The notes under the pieces are model-generated. The model did not search any database. It was not told the origin of the DNA and saw only the letters and a program-made list of their open reading frames with translations. Positions 44,436-52,581 of a DNA stretch of 60,879 nucleotides are shown here, piece after piece (position 1 is the stretch's first letter; every line of letters starts with the position of its first letter). This DNA comes from Chromatiales bacterium (GTDB lineage: Bacteria; Pseudomonadota; Gammaproteobacteria; UBA6429; Thiohalophilaceae): contig JALSSV010000045.1 of the NCBI GenBank assembly GCA_026984045.1, positions 1-60,879 on the forward strand. Direction: 5' to 3'. Made by a program: the position numbers and the translations under genes.

Positions 44436-44669
44436 ATGGATGGCGAGAAATTGCTGCTGGCGATGCTGATCTGGGTGCTGGCGAGCCTGCCTGCTGGCGT
44501 GCTGCTTGGCACGTTCATCGCCCGGGCGAATGATGAGGGCGAGCCACGGCCCAGGCCAGGCGTTCGGCCGCGCCACGGCAACGCCAACGTAATCAAGTTC
44601 CCGCGCCGCAAGCGCCAGTACCACGGCGCGCGGCTGCCGGAGCCTCCCGAACCGCCGGAGGCGGCGTGA
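44436..44669 (+). CDS. small membrane protein next to the endolysin
   Basis: The 77-residue protein has one membrane segment (about 6-29, L-L-L-A-M-L-I-W-V-L-A-S-L-P-A) and a basic, Pro-rich tail. It overlaps the endolysin start by 4 nt. It may be a pinholin or lysis regulator; a second holin candidate lies at 28.9 kb. Confidence 0.65.
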   Translation: MDGEKLLLAMLIWVLASLPAGVLLGTFIARANDEGEPRPRPGVRPRHGNANVIKFPRRKRQYHGARLPEPPEPPEAA

Positions 44670-45211
44670 TGATGGCGTCCACTTTCGACGTGGCTATGAA
44701 CTGGCTGGTGGGCGTGGAGGGCGGCTTTTCCGCCGATCCTGACGACCCCGGCAACTGGTCTGGCGGCGAGCTGCGCGGCACCAGGTACGGAATCAGCGCG
44801 GCGCGCTACCCGGATCTGGACATCGCCTCCATGACTCTGGAACAGGCGAAGGTCCTCTACCGGCGCGACTACTGGGGCCGCTACCGCTGTGGAGAGCTGC
44901 CCGCGCCGCTGGGCGTGGCGCTGTTCGATGCCGTGGTGCAGCACAGCCCGCGCCAGGCGATCCGCCTGCTGCAGGATGCCGTGGGCGCTGCCACCGACGG
45001 CCTGTTGGGGCCGGCCACGCTGGCTGCCGCGAATGATGCGGACCGGCATCTTGCCGCTCGCCTGTTTCTGCGCAACCGGCTCGGCTACTACCACCGCATC
45101 ATGGTGCGCCGCCGCTCGCTCGAGAAATTTCTGCGCGGGTGGTTCGACCGCGTGCTGCGGCTGGAAGCCTTTCTCATCCACCACCAACTGATGGAGGCGC
45201 GGTATGACTAG
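44666..45211 (+). CDS. endolysin (GH108-type lysozyme with peptidoglycan-binding domain)
   Basis: The 181-residue protein has the GH108 catalytic motif V-E-G-G-F-S near residue 16 (acid Glu), Y-G-I-S near 40, a D-Y-W-G near 68, and the C-terminal predicted peptidoglycan domain (D-G-L-L-G-P-A-T-L near 112). It cleaves cell wall for release. No signal peptide, so it needs a holin. It is upstream of parB rather than in the late tail operon. Confidence 0.92.
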   Translation: MMMASTFDVAMNWLVGVEGGFSADPDDPGNWSGGELRGTRYGISAARYPDLDIASMTLEQAKVLYRRDYWGRYRCGELPAPLGVALFDAVVQHSPRQAIRLLQDAVGAATDGLLGPATLAAANDADRHLAARLFLRNRLGYYHRIMVRRRSLEKFLRGWFDRVLRLEAFLIHHQLMEARYD

Positions 45212-45476
45212 CAAAACCTACACGGTCCAGGAGGCCGCCCACATCCTCGGCGTGGGCCAGCGCGAGCTGTTCCGCTACCTGCGCGAGCACCGCGTGATCG
45301 ACGCCGGCAACATTCCCTATTCCTACTACCTAGACAACGGCCTGATGAAGGTGCGCTATTCGAGCTGGGCCAAGCCAGGCGATCGGCGTGCGCACCATCA
45401 CGCGCGGCCGCTGGTAACGCCGCGCGGGCTCGACTGGCTGCGCGGCCGGCTGGCCGAAGAAAGGAAGGCGTCATGA
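45204..45476 (+). CDS. phage antirepressor KilAC-domain protein
   Basis: The 90-residue protein fits the KilAC domain: T-V-Q-E-A-A-H-I-L-G-V-G-Q-R-E-L-F-R-Y-L-R near 7-27, then R-Y-S-S-W-A-K-P-G and V-T-P-R-G-L-D-W-L. Usually this domain is the C-terminal part of Ant proteins; here it stands alone. It may relieve CI repression or act on host regulators. Confidence 0.85.
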   Translation: MTSKTYTVQEAAHILGVGQRELFRYLREHRVIDAGNIPYSYYLDNGLMKVRYSSWAKPGDRRAHHHARPLVTPRGLDWLRGRLAEERKAS

Positions 45477-46039
45477 GGGGCGTGATTCTCGATACGGAAA
45501 CCACGGGTCTGCTGCCGGAGCGCGGCCACCGCATTATCGAGCTGGCCGCCATCGAGATCCGTGAGGCCTTTCCGCCAGCCGGACAGGCCATCGAGCCGAC
45601 CGGCATGGCCTTCTACGCGCGGCTTGACCCGGAGCGCGACAGCGACCCAGGCGCCATGGAAGTGCACGGCATCACCAGAGAGATGACGCTTGGCCAGCCG
45701 CGGTTCTCCGACGTTGCCGATGCATTTCTGGCCTTCGTGCGCGGCAGCATGGTGATCATCCACAACGCGCCGTTCGACACGGGCTTCATTGACGCCGAGC
45801 TTGCCAGACTTGGACCGGACTACGGCCGCCTGCACGATCACGCCATGGTGCTATGCACGCGCCAGATGGCCTATGAGCGCCTGCCCGGCATGCGCCACAG
45901 CCTGGACGCCCTGTGCCTGCACTACGGCATCGACACCAGCCACCGCGCCCTGCACGGCGCGCTGACTGACGCGATGCTGTTGCTGGAGGTGTACAGGCGC
46001 CTGGTGGCAGAACCCGGCCGTGAGGAGGTCAGCGCATGA
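45473..46039 (+). CDS. DnaQ-like 3'-5' exonuclease
   Basis: The 188-residue protein is a DEDDh exonuclease: L-D-T-E-T-T-G near residue 6, H-G-I-T near 64, H-N-A-P-F-D near 98, and a final H-x(4)-D (H-G-A-L-T-D-A) near 162. It resembles DNA polymerase III epsilon. Likely used in replication or degradation of invading/host DNA. Overlaps the neighbouring genes by 4 nt. Confidence 0.92.
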   Translation: MRGVILDTETTGLLPERGHRIIELAAIEIREAFPPAGQAIEPTGMAFYARLDPERDSDPGAMEVHGITREMTLGQPRFSDVADAFLAFVRGSMVIIHNAPFDTGFIDAELARLGPDYGRLHDHAMVLCTRQMAYERLPGMRHSLDALCLHYGIDTSHRALHGALTDAMLLLEVYRRLVAEPGREEVSA

Positions 46040-46224
46040 CAATGAGTAACCTGCGCACCCGGCTCATGGCCAGGCGCATCTGGCGGCGGCACGCACGGCA
46101 CCGTCTTCCGCGCCCTCTCAGACACCGCACCTTTCTCCGACGTTACTCCGGCGTGGGCTGGGGCCGCGGCACGGAGTTTCACCTGCGCAGGCGTTTTCAA
46201 ACCTTAGCAAGGAGGAAGCCATGA
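46036..46224 (+). CDS. very basic small protein
   Basis: The 62-residue frame is coupled to both neighbours by 4-nt overlaps and is about one third Arg. It could be a nucleic-acid-binding peptide, but high G+C antisense effects can also yield Arg-rich frames, so reality is uncertain. Confidence 0.4.
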   Translation: MTMSNLRTRLMARRIWRRHARHRLPRPLRHRTFLRRYSGVGWGRGTEFHLRRRFQTLARRKP

Positions 46225-46523
46225 ACATCTACGACCATGCCAGGAGCGTGCTGTACCAGGAGTGGCGCCACAACTGCGCTCTGGTAGACGAGTACGATGC
46301 CAACAGCAACACGCTGCGCCGCCAGACGCGCGACGACACCTTTTCCGGCTGGCTGTCCGGCTGGTGCGAAGCCATGCGTCTTGCCGCTGACACCAACCCG
46401 GCCTGGTGGCCGGTGCTGGACGATGCGCGCGCCCTGCGCGACCTGTGGCTGTTTCGCGCCAACCAGAGCATTTTCGATTACCTGGACAAACTGGAGAAGA
46501 ACCATGCTCGTTCTGTCGCGTAG
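46221..46523 (+). CDS. phage protein upstream of csrA, unknown
   Basis: The 100-residue, Trp-rich acidic protein (Y-Q-E-W-R-H-N, F-S-G-W-L-S-G-W, N-P-A-W-W-P-V-L) has an AAGGAGG ribosome site. It overlaps csrA by 20 nt, so the two are coupled. It might work with or control the phage CsrA; no family known. Confidence 0.75.
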   Translation: MNIYDHARSVLYQEWRHNCALVDEYDANSNTLRRQTRDDTFSGWLSGWCEAMRLAADTNPAWWPVLDDARALRDLWLFRANQSIFDYLDKLEKNHARSVA

Positions 46524-46686
46524 GCTCGGCCAGGCCATTGTGGTGAATGGCAACGTGGAAATCCGCGTGCTTGGCCAAAACACGGACGGCTCCATCCGCA
46601 TCGGCATCATCGCGCCACCGAATGTCACCGTGCACCGCGAGGAAGTCCAGATGCGGATCAACGCCGAGAAAGCCGAGAACAAATGA
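46504..46686 (+). CDS. csrA: phage-encoded CsrA/RsmA-like RNA-binding regulator
   Basis: CsrA dimers bind GGA motifs in mRNA leaders and control translation and stability. The 60-residue protein aligns along its full length: M-L-V-L-S-R-R-L-G-Q start, I-R-I-G-I-I-A-P-P-N-V-T-V-H-R-E-E-V at 31-48 (conserved R44-like Arg in V-H-R-E-E). It is embedded in the plus-strand operon between a small unknown gene and parB. A phage copy could redirect host translation, motility or metabolism. Confidence 0.93.
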   Translation: MLVLSRRLGQAIVVNGNVEIRVLGQNTDGSIRIGIIAPPNVTVHREEVQMRINAEKAENK

Positions 46687-46687
46687 C

Positions 46688-46701
46688 GTTTCCCGGGAAA
46701 C
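46688..46701. promoter_or_regulatory. ParB/Noc-like palindrome, site 7 (parB leader)
   Basis: Perfect GTTTCCCGGGAAAC between the csrA stop and the parB ribosome site (AGGAG at 46702-46706). The position suggests ParB autoregulation or a nucleation site. Confidence 0.75.
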
Positions 46702-46712
46702 AGGAGATGACC

Positions 46713-48215
46713 ATGCAAAACACTGCAGAGCAGTTTTTCGACGCGCCACCAGGCGCTCTCTTTGACCTGCCGCTGGACCTGATCGATTTCGACCCTGACC
46801 AGCCGCGCAAGGATTTCGACGAGGCCTTCATTGCAGAACTGGCCGATGACATTGCCGCGCACGGCGTGCTCCAGCCCATCACCGTTCGGCCAAACCCGGA
46901 GGCGCCGGGCCGGTATGTGGTGGTGTTCGGCGAAAACCGGACCCGCGCCTCGCGCGCTGCAGGGCTGGCAACCATCCCGGCCGTTTTGCGCGAGGATGAC
47001 CAGACCGAGGATCCGCTGGCGCGGATGCTGGCTCAGGTCAAGGAGAACCACCTGCGCCGCGACCTCAACCCCATGGAGTGGGCCGAGGTGCTGCGCAGAA
47101 TGCGCGAACAGCACGGCAAGCGCAACCTGGCCGAAGTCGAGGAGGCGCTGGCTGGACACGGCATTAAGATGTCGCGCCCGCAAATCTCCAACCTCATGCG
47201 CCTTGCCGAGCTGCCAGACTGGGCCCAGGACCTCGTGCGCCGCGGCGAGATCACCGCCGCCCACGGCAAGCACCTGCTCACCGCCAAGGCCTCCGAAGCC
47301 GTGCTGGCCGAGCTCGAGGAGGAATACCGTTCTGACGACTACCGCCCCAGCGTGCGCGAACTGCATGAAGACATCTACAGCCTGTTCATGCGTTGCCACG
47401 TGCGCCTCGACGGCTACTACATCCGTTTCAACCATGAGCAGGAATGCGACGGCTGCCGCAAGCGAGTCAAGATCTCGAACGAATGCGCCAGCGGCCTCCC
47501 TTTCTGCCTCGATGCCGAATGCCACGAGCGGAAGAACGAAGCCGCCCGCAAGGCGAGACTGGACGAATCGCAGGCGGAGCTGGAAAAAGCGCGCTCCGGT
47601 CATGACCATGACGAACCCGCCGGACAGCCGGTGATCGTGCCCGGCAGGCGCTCGCGCAACCCCTTCGCCAACGAGCATGCCGACATCGCCCGCTGGCTGC
47701 GCACCGACGCCCTGCCCGGCTACGTCAGCCTGCACCCGGGCGTGCAGCTCATGCTGCTGGTGCTGGCCGTCACCGATGACGACATCGTCTGGGAATCGCA
47801 GGATGCAGTGCTCAGGGCCCTCGAGGAAGCCGGCGTGCGCGTCACCGACGAAGACGACGTATACGACGTGAACGCCGTCATGGCCATCCGGTTCGACGGC
47901 GAGTTGCAGGCCACCGTCGCCCTGGCCGTGCTCACCGTGCTGCGCCCCGAGCACCTGGCCCACCTCGCCCTGAGCGCCGAAATCGACATCGACGACTGGC
48001 GACCTGACGCCACATGGCTCGCGCAGTTCAGCAAGGCCGAGCTGGTGGACCTGCTCATCGAAATGGGCGTGTACGACGAGGACGACCGCCCCCGCCTCGG
48101 CAAGCTGAACACCGACGAGCTCGTCGAGCGCATCGTCGAAGACGGCGACCGCCTCGATCCCCCCGAACGCCTGCGCGAGGCCTGGGACACCTTCATCGCG
48201 CTGGAGAACGGCTGA
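46713..48215 (+). CDS. parB: ParB/Spo0J/Noc-family DNA-binding protein
   Basis: The 500-residue protein starts at 46713, six bases after AGGAG. The ParB N-domain has the CTP-binding motifs G-E-N-R-T-R-A-S (73-80) and E-N-H-L-R-R-D-L-N-P-M-E (111-122). The central HTH is M-S-R-P-Q-I-S-N-L-M-R-L (153-164), followed by the usual R-R-G-E-I-T-A-A-H-G-K-H-L-L. After that comes a cysteine cluster (C245, C248, C258, C265, C270), as in PRTRC-type ParBs, and a long acidic C-terminus. No ParA is encoded nearby. It probably binds the seven dispersed palindromes. Confidence 0.93.
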   Translation: MQNTAEQFFDAPPGALFDLPLDLIDFDPDQPRKDFDEAFIAELADDIAAHGVLQPITVRPNPEAPGRYVVVFGENRTRASRAAGLATIPAVLREDDQTEDPLARMLAQVKENHLRRDLNPMEWAEVLRRMREQHGKRNLAEVEEALAGHGIKMSRPQISNLMRLAELPDWAQDLVRRGEITAAHGKHLLTAKASEAVLAELEEEYRSDDYRPSVRELHEDIYSLFMRCHVRLDGYYIRFNHEQECDGCRKRVKISNECASGLPFCLDAECHERKNEAARKARLDESQAELEKARSGHDHDEPAGQPVIVPGRRSRNPFANEHADIARWLRTDALPGYVSLHPGVQLMLLVLAVTDDDIVWESQDAVLRALEEAGVRVTDEDDVYDVNAVMAIRFDGELQATVALAVLTVLRPEHLAHLALSAEIDIDDWRPDATWLAQFSKAELVDLLIEMGVYDEDDRPRLGKLNTDELVERIVEDGDRLDPPERLREAWDTFIALENG

Positions 48216-48218
48216 GCC

Positions 48219-48425
48219 ATGCTGTTTCTGACTCGTGAGGAACTCGTCGAGCTGACCGGACGCAAGCGCGTCTCGAAACAGATCGAATGGCTGCGCGAGC
48301 ACCAGTTTCCGCACGAGCTCACCGCCGCCGGCCGGCCGGTGGTGCTGCGCGCGGAAGTGGCGCGACGCCTGAGCGGCGAAACCGACACCCGCCAGCGCTC
48401 GCCAAGATGGGACAGGGTGGCCTAG
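48219..48425 (+). CDS. excisionase-like small protein (DUF4224)
   Basis: The 68-residue protein has L-T-R-E-E-L-V-E-L-T-G-R-K-R near residue 4, the DUF4224 pattern, and lies 4 nt before int. Such proteins are commonly paired with tyrosine integrases and are candidate directionality factors. Confidence 0.8.
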   Translation: MLFLTREELVELTGRKRVSKQIEWLREHQFPHELTAAGRPVVLRAEVARRLSGETDTRQRSPRWDRVA

Positions 48426-48429
48426 ACTC

Positions 48430-49470
48430 ATGGCCATGGGACGCCGCCGCACCAAGCACAAGGACCTCCCCCCGCGCCTGCACCGCAAGGGCCGCGTCTG
48501 GTACCACGTGGCCCTGGTGGACGGCAAACGCCGCTGGACGCGCCTCTCCGACGACTACGCAGAAGCCCTCGGCATGTGGGCCAAACTCGAGGCCCGCGAG
48601 ACGGTGCCGGGCGCCACGCCGGGCACCGTCGCCGCCGCCATCGCCCGCTACCGCGGCGAAGGCCTCCCGCAACTGCGCGAAGCCACCCGGGCCGATTACG
48701 CGCGGATCCTCGACCGGCTCGACGGCGTATTCGGCGAAATGATGCTCGAGGAACTGCGCCCGTCCGACGTGGCCGCCTACCTGGACCGGCGCAGCGCCAA
48801 GGTCGCCGCGAACCGGGAAGTCGCCGTCCTCTCCACCGTATTCAACCACGCCATCCGCTGGGGCTGGTGCGAAGCCAACCCCTGCCAGGGCGTGCGCCGC
48901 AACCGCGAACGGGCCCGCCGCCGCTACATCGGCGACGACGAATTCCGCCGCCTTCTCGAGGCCGCCGACGAGCAATGGCGCTGCATCATCGAACTGGCCT
49001 ACCTCACCGCCCTGCGCCGCGGCGATCTGCTTCGCCTTCGCCTGTCGGACATCACCGACGCCGGCCTCGAGGTCGAGCACGGCAAGACCGGCGCCCGCGT
49101 GCTCTACCAGCGCACCCCCGCGCTGGACGACGTACTGGCCCGGGCCCGCAACCTGCGCCGCCGCACCTCGTCCATGTACCTGTTCGCCACCCGCGACGGC
49201 ACCCCCTATACCCCGAGCGGCTGGGACTCCGCCTGGCGCCGCCTGGTGCGCCGCTCCGGCATCGAGGACCTGCACTTCCACGACCTGCGCGCCAAATCCC
49301 TCACCGACGCCGCCCGCCGGGCCGGCCGCGACTACGCCCAGGCCCTGGCCGGCCACGCCGACGTGAGCATGACCGAAACCTACATCCGGGCCCGGGAATG
49401 GACGGAAGTGCAACCGCTGGAGAGGATTTTTGTAGAAGAACCTTCTACAAAACGCCAACAAAAAGACTGA
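48430..49470 (+). CDS. int: tyrosine-type phage integrase
   Basis: The 346-residue recombinase has an N-terminal arm-binding part, a SAM-like core-binding domain (about 60-150) and the catalytic domain with A-L-R-R-G-D-L-L-R-L (catalytic Arg near 198), H-F-H-D-L-R (His-x-x-Arg near 280), G-H-A-D (His near 313) and the nucleophile Tyr in M-T-E-T-Y near 322. It ends 27 nt before tRNA-Thr, the likely attachment gene. Confidence 0.95.
   Translation: MAMGRRRTKHKDLPPRLHRKGRVWYHVALVDGKRRWTRLSDDYAEALGMWAKLEARETVPGATPGTVAAAIARYRGEGLPQLREATRADYARILDRLDGVFGEMMLEELRPSDVAAYLDRRSAKVAANREVAVLSTVFNHAIRWGWCEANPCQGVRRNRERARRRYIGDDEFRRLLEAADEQWRCIIELAYLTALRRGDLLRLRLSDITDAGLEVEHGKTGARVLYQRTPALDDVLARARNLRRRTSSMYLFATRDGTPYTPSGWDSAWRRLVRRSGIEDLHFHDLRAKSLTDAARRAGRDYAQALAGHADVSMTETYIRAREWTEVQPLERIFVEEPSTKRQQKD
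49428..49452. repeat. perfect 11-bp inverted repeat at the int 3' end
   Basis: TTTTGTAGAAG (49428-49438) and CTTCTACAAAA (49442-49452) surround a 3-nt loop within the last codons of int. It may be an int terminator on both strands or an integrase-binding site near att. Confidence 0.6.
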
Positions 49471-49497
49471 GGATTCCCCTCAAGTCATTGAAAAATA

Positions 49498-49573
<76 letters not shown>

Positions 49574-49607
49574 GACGCGGGCACGAAGTATACCGGATAC
49601 GGGGATT

Positions 49608-50048
49608 TCAGTGCGCGGCGTCGCGCGAACGGATGCGGAAAATCACGTCGATGCCGGCCGATTCGGTTCCCGGGGGGAGTTCGGGCATCCGGGTCAGAAT
49701 CAAATCGTCGGACGGAATGTCGGTGAGCTCGCCGGTATCCACATTGAAGAAGTGATGATGAACCGCCGTATTGGAGTCGTAGAACACCTTGCTCGGATCG
49801 ACGATCACTTCCCGCAGCAGTCCCTTGCGGGCGAACAGCCCCAGCGTATTGTAGATGGTGGCCTTGGAAGCGATGGGCCCATCGCGGTTGACCACCGCCA
49901 GCACCTGATCGGCCGACATGTGGCGGGGACGGGCGAACAGGATTTCGGCGATCTGGACCCGCTGCTGAGTCGGCGTGATGCCCACCTTGCGTAGCTGGCT
50001 GGCGATGTCCTGTTGCGGATCGATCTTGAGGATGGTCCGTTCGTTCAT
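49608..50048 (-). CDS. Fur-family metal/peroxide-responsive repressor
   Basis: The 146-residue protein has the Fur winged helix (G-I-T-P-T-Q-Q-R-V-Q-I-A-E-I-L near residue 23, A-T-I-Y-N-T-L-G-L-F near 62) and the metal-site segment A-V-H-H-H-F-F-N near 94. The usual C-terminal CxxC zinc pairs are absent, as in Irr/PerR-like members. Start at 50048 chosen; an upstream ATG 10 codons earlier is possible. Host gene bordering the prophage. Confidence 0.88.
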   Translation of the reverse strand: MNERTILKIDPQQDIASQLRKVGITPTQQRVQIAEILFARPRHMSADQVLAVVNRDGPIASKATIYNTLGLFARKGLLREVIVDPSKVFYDSNTAVHHHFFNVDTGELTDIPSDDLILTRMPELPPGTESAGIDVIFRIRSRDAAH

Positions 50049-50222
50049 GGCGTGAGTATAGGTCATGGTTTTGTACAAAGTCTAGAAAATGCCCCTTATT
50101 ACCACAATCAAAATGAATGAATTTAATTCTCCGCAGACAAATATCCTTGCCATTCAGTGACTTGAATATTTCCTGCCACTAACCTGAGTAATTTTCGCGG
50201 TTTCTGGCCGGATTCTCAAAGG

Positions 50223-51350
50223 TCAAACGGGGATTGCCTGATCGGGATCAATATCTCCCCCGATTGCGTAGGGCGATGGATCGAGGATGGGTTCCCGTTT
50301 CAGGATCAAATCCGCCAGCAGGCGGGCAGAAGCCGGCCCCATGACCACACCATTGCGGAAATGGCCGGCATTGACGAACAGGCCCTCGATATGGGGATGG
50401 GCAGTTATATAAGGTATCCCGTGGGGTGACCCGGGACGCAGGCCTGCCCAGTGGCGCTCGATGGGGTAATGGGCCAGTGCCGGCACCAGTCGTGCCGCCG
50501 CCTCGCGCAGAGTGGCCAGGGCCTCGCCGGTCGTGGACTTGTCGAATCCGACCCGCTCCATGGTACTTCCCACCAGCACCCGACCATCCCGGCGGGGTAT
50601 CACGTAATGGGCGGCATCCAGCAGGATCCGCTTCACCACCCCCGGCTCGGCGCGATACAGCAGCATCTGTCCCCGCACCGGCTCCACCGGCAGCGGGATT
50701 CCGGTGGAGGCCAGCAACTGCCCGCTCCAGGCGCCGCTGGCCACGACCACGGTGCCCGCGGCAATCTCACCTTCCGGCGTCTCCACGCCCACCACCCGGC
50801 TCCCGCGCAGGCTGAAACCGGTGACCGGACGCTGCTCCAGCACCGTCACCCCGTGCCGCTCGAGCGCACCGCGCAATGCCTGCCCCAGCCGGGGATTGCG
50901 CACCTGGCCGACGGACGGAAGCCAGGCCGCGGCTTCCCCGCCGCTGCCCAGCGACGGTTCCAGCGTCCGTGCCTCCGCCAGCGTCACGAGTTCCAGCGGT
51001 CGCGCCCACCGCCCGGCCCATCGTTCGGCCACGGACGGCTCGAAACCGTCCACGATCAGCAGACCGCTGCGCACGTATTCGGGATCCGTCCCACTCTCCT
51101 CCTGCAGGGCCTGCAGCAGTCCCGGATAGCACTCCTGGCTCCAGGCCGCCAGGGCATTGACCGCCTCGGGATAGCGCCAGGGATGCAGCGGCGACAGGAT
51201 CCCGCCCCCGGCCCAGGTGGATTCCCGACCGACCGCCTGCCGCTCCACCAGCGCCACGCGCAGCCCCGCCCGGCGCAGCTCGCGGGCCGTGAACATGCCG
51301 ATGAGCCCGCCACCAACGACGAGACAATCGAAAGGAGCCGGATTGACCAT
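50223..51350 (-). CDS. thiO: glycine oxidase / thiamine-pathway FAD enzyme
   Basis: ThiO makes the iminoglycine used in thiazole synthesis. The 375-residue protein has a Rossmann GXGXXG-type start (V-V-G-G-G-L-I-G near 13-20), the ThiO segment S-T-W-A-G-G-G-I-L-S-P near 45, and V-G-S-T-M-E near 265, G-L-R-P near 303. Divergent from the pilus operon. Confidence 0.9.
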   Translation of the reverse strand: MVNPAPFDCLVVGGGLIGMFTARELRRAGLRVALVERQAVGRESTWAGGGILSPLHPWRYPEAVNALAAWSQECYPGLLQALQEESGTDPEYVRSGLLIVDGFEPSVAERWAGRWARPLELVTLAEARTLEPSLGSGGEAAAWLPSVGQVRNPRLGQALRGALERHGVTVLEQRPVTGFSLRGSRVVGVETPEGEIAAGTVVVASGAWSGQLLASTGIPLPVEPVRGQMLLYRAEPGVVKRILLDAAHYVIPRRDGRVLVGSTMERVGFDKSTTGEALATLREAAARLVPALAHYPIERHWAGLRPGSPHGIPYITAHPHIEGLFVNAGHFRNGVVMGPASARLLADLILKREPILDPSPYAIGGDIDPDQAIPV

Positions 51351-51523
51351 CACCACCTCGCATTGCAGCAAAGACCGGCATTGTGGATCAGCCTCACGCC
51401 GGGCGGAAGGGGGCTGTGAAGCGGTTCACGATTCGGCACGATCCCCTCGCCACTCGTCCGCCATTTGCGCCGTCTGGTCCGATTCCCCCTGCAACGGCCG
51501 GGGGAATCTTCTATATAGGACTC

Positions 51524-52102
51524 ATGAAGACGGAAAACGGTTTTACCCTCATTGAACTTCTGGTCACCGTCGCGGTGGTCAGTATCCTGCTGGCAGTGGG
51601 CGTGCCGGAGTTCAAGCGCATGACGGAAGGCAACCGGCTGGTAGCCATCATCAACAAGCTGGCAGGGGATTTGAATCTCGCTCGCAGCGAATCCATCAAA
51701 CAGGGCCGCGCTGTCACCCTTTGCGCCTCCAGTAATGGAACGGGTTGCAGTGGCACCACAGATTGGACCAGTGGATGGATTGCCTTCATCGACCAAAATC
51801 GAGACGGCACTGTCGATGCCAATGACACCCTCATCGCACGCCAGAACGCCCTGAGCCCGGGTGTGCAATTGCGGGCCACCCAATTCGACGACAACACGCA
51901 ACTGCTCTATCTGCCTTCAGGCCGGTTGGCCAATACCGCCGATCCGGACGGCACTTTTGTTCTCTGTGAAACGCGCAACAAGGACCCGAAGCGGGCGCGC
52001 GCGATCAACGTCAACGCCCTGGGTCGTGTCAGTCTGGCGCAAGACACCGACAATAGCGGTACACGCAATGATGTCGAAGGAAATGATGTGACATGTCCCT
52101 GA
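51524..52102 (+). CDS. fimT: minor pilin, FimT/GspH family
   Basis: The 192-residue protein has a type III prepilin signal K-T-E-N-G/F-T-L-I-E-L-L-V-T-V (cleavage after Gly, Glu5 conserved) and a GspH/FimT C-terminal domain with two cysteines (T-L-C-A-S-S and F-V-L-C-E-T). First gene of the minor pilin operon; the ATG at 51524 fits the prepilin leader. It could also be named fimU. Confidence 0.9.
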   Translation: MKTENGFTLIELLVTVAVVSILLAVGVPEFKRMTEGNRLVAIINKLAGDLNLARSESIKQGRAVTLCASSNGTGCSGTTDWTSGWIAFIDQNRDGTVDANDTLIARQNALSPGVQLRATQFDDNTQLLYLPSGRLANTADPDGTFVLCETRNKDPKRARAINVNALGRVSLAQDTDNSGTRNDVEGNDVTCP

Positions 52103-52581
52103 CCTTTCTGCCAACAAAAACAGCAACAGCGGGTTTCACTCTGCTCGAGGTCATGATCGCGCTGGTGATCTTTTCCATCGGCTTGCTGGGCCTTGCCGGT
52201 CTGCAGGCGCGGGGGCTGCAAAGCAATACCGTTGCGCAATATCGCACCATGGCCGTCATACAGGCTTATGACATGGCAGAACGCATCCGCGCCAATCCTC
52301 AAGGTGTCGCCAACAATGACTACGATGCCCTAGACGCAGCAGCTGGCATCGCGCCTGCCCCAAATTGTGTTACCGCCAGTTGCAATCCGGACGAGCTCGC
52401 TGCCCACGATTACTACGAGTGGCAGGTTTCGAATGCCGCTACCATGCCATCGGGTTACGGAACAGTTCAGCGACTTGGAAGCCAATTCTCCATTACCGTG
52501 CGCTGGGACGAAGCTCGCACAAACCCAAGCACCAAAAATTGTTCAACCATGAAATGTTACATCCTGGTTTTTGAACCATGA
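52093..52581 (+). CDS. pilV: minor pilin PilV
   Basis: The 162-residue protein has the prepilin segment T-A-G/F-T-L-L-E-V-M-I-A-L-V-I-F-S-I-G-L-L-G, diagnostic for PilV, followed by L-A-G-L-Q-A. It overlaps fimT by 10 nt and pilW by 4 nt. Part of the pilus-tip priming complex. Confidence 0.93.
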   Translation: MSLTFLPTKTATAGFTLLEVMIALVIFSIGLLGLAGLQARGLQSNTVAQYRTMAVIQAYDMAERIRANPQGVANNDYDALDAAAGIAPAPNCVTASCNPDELAAHDYYEWQVSNAATMPSGYGTVQRLGSQFSITVRWDEARTNPSTKNCSTMKCYILVFEP

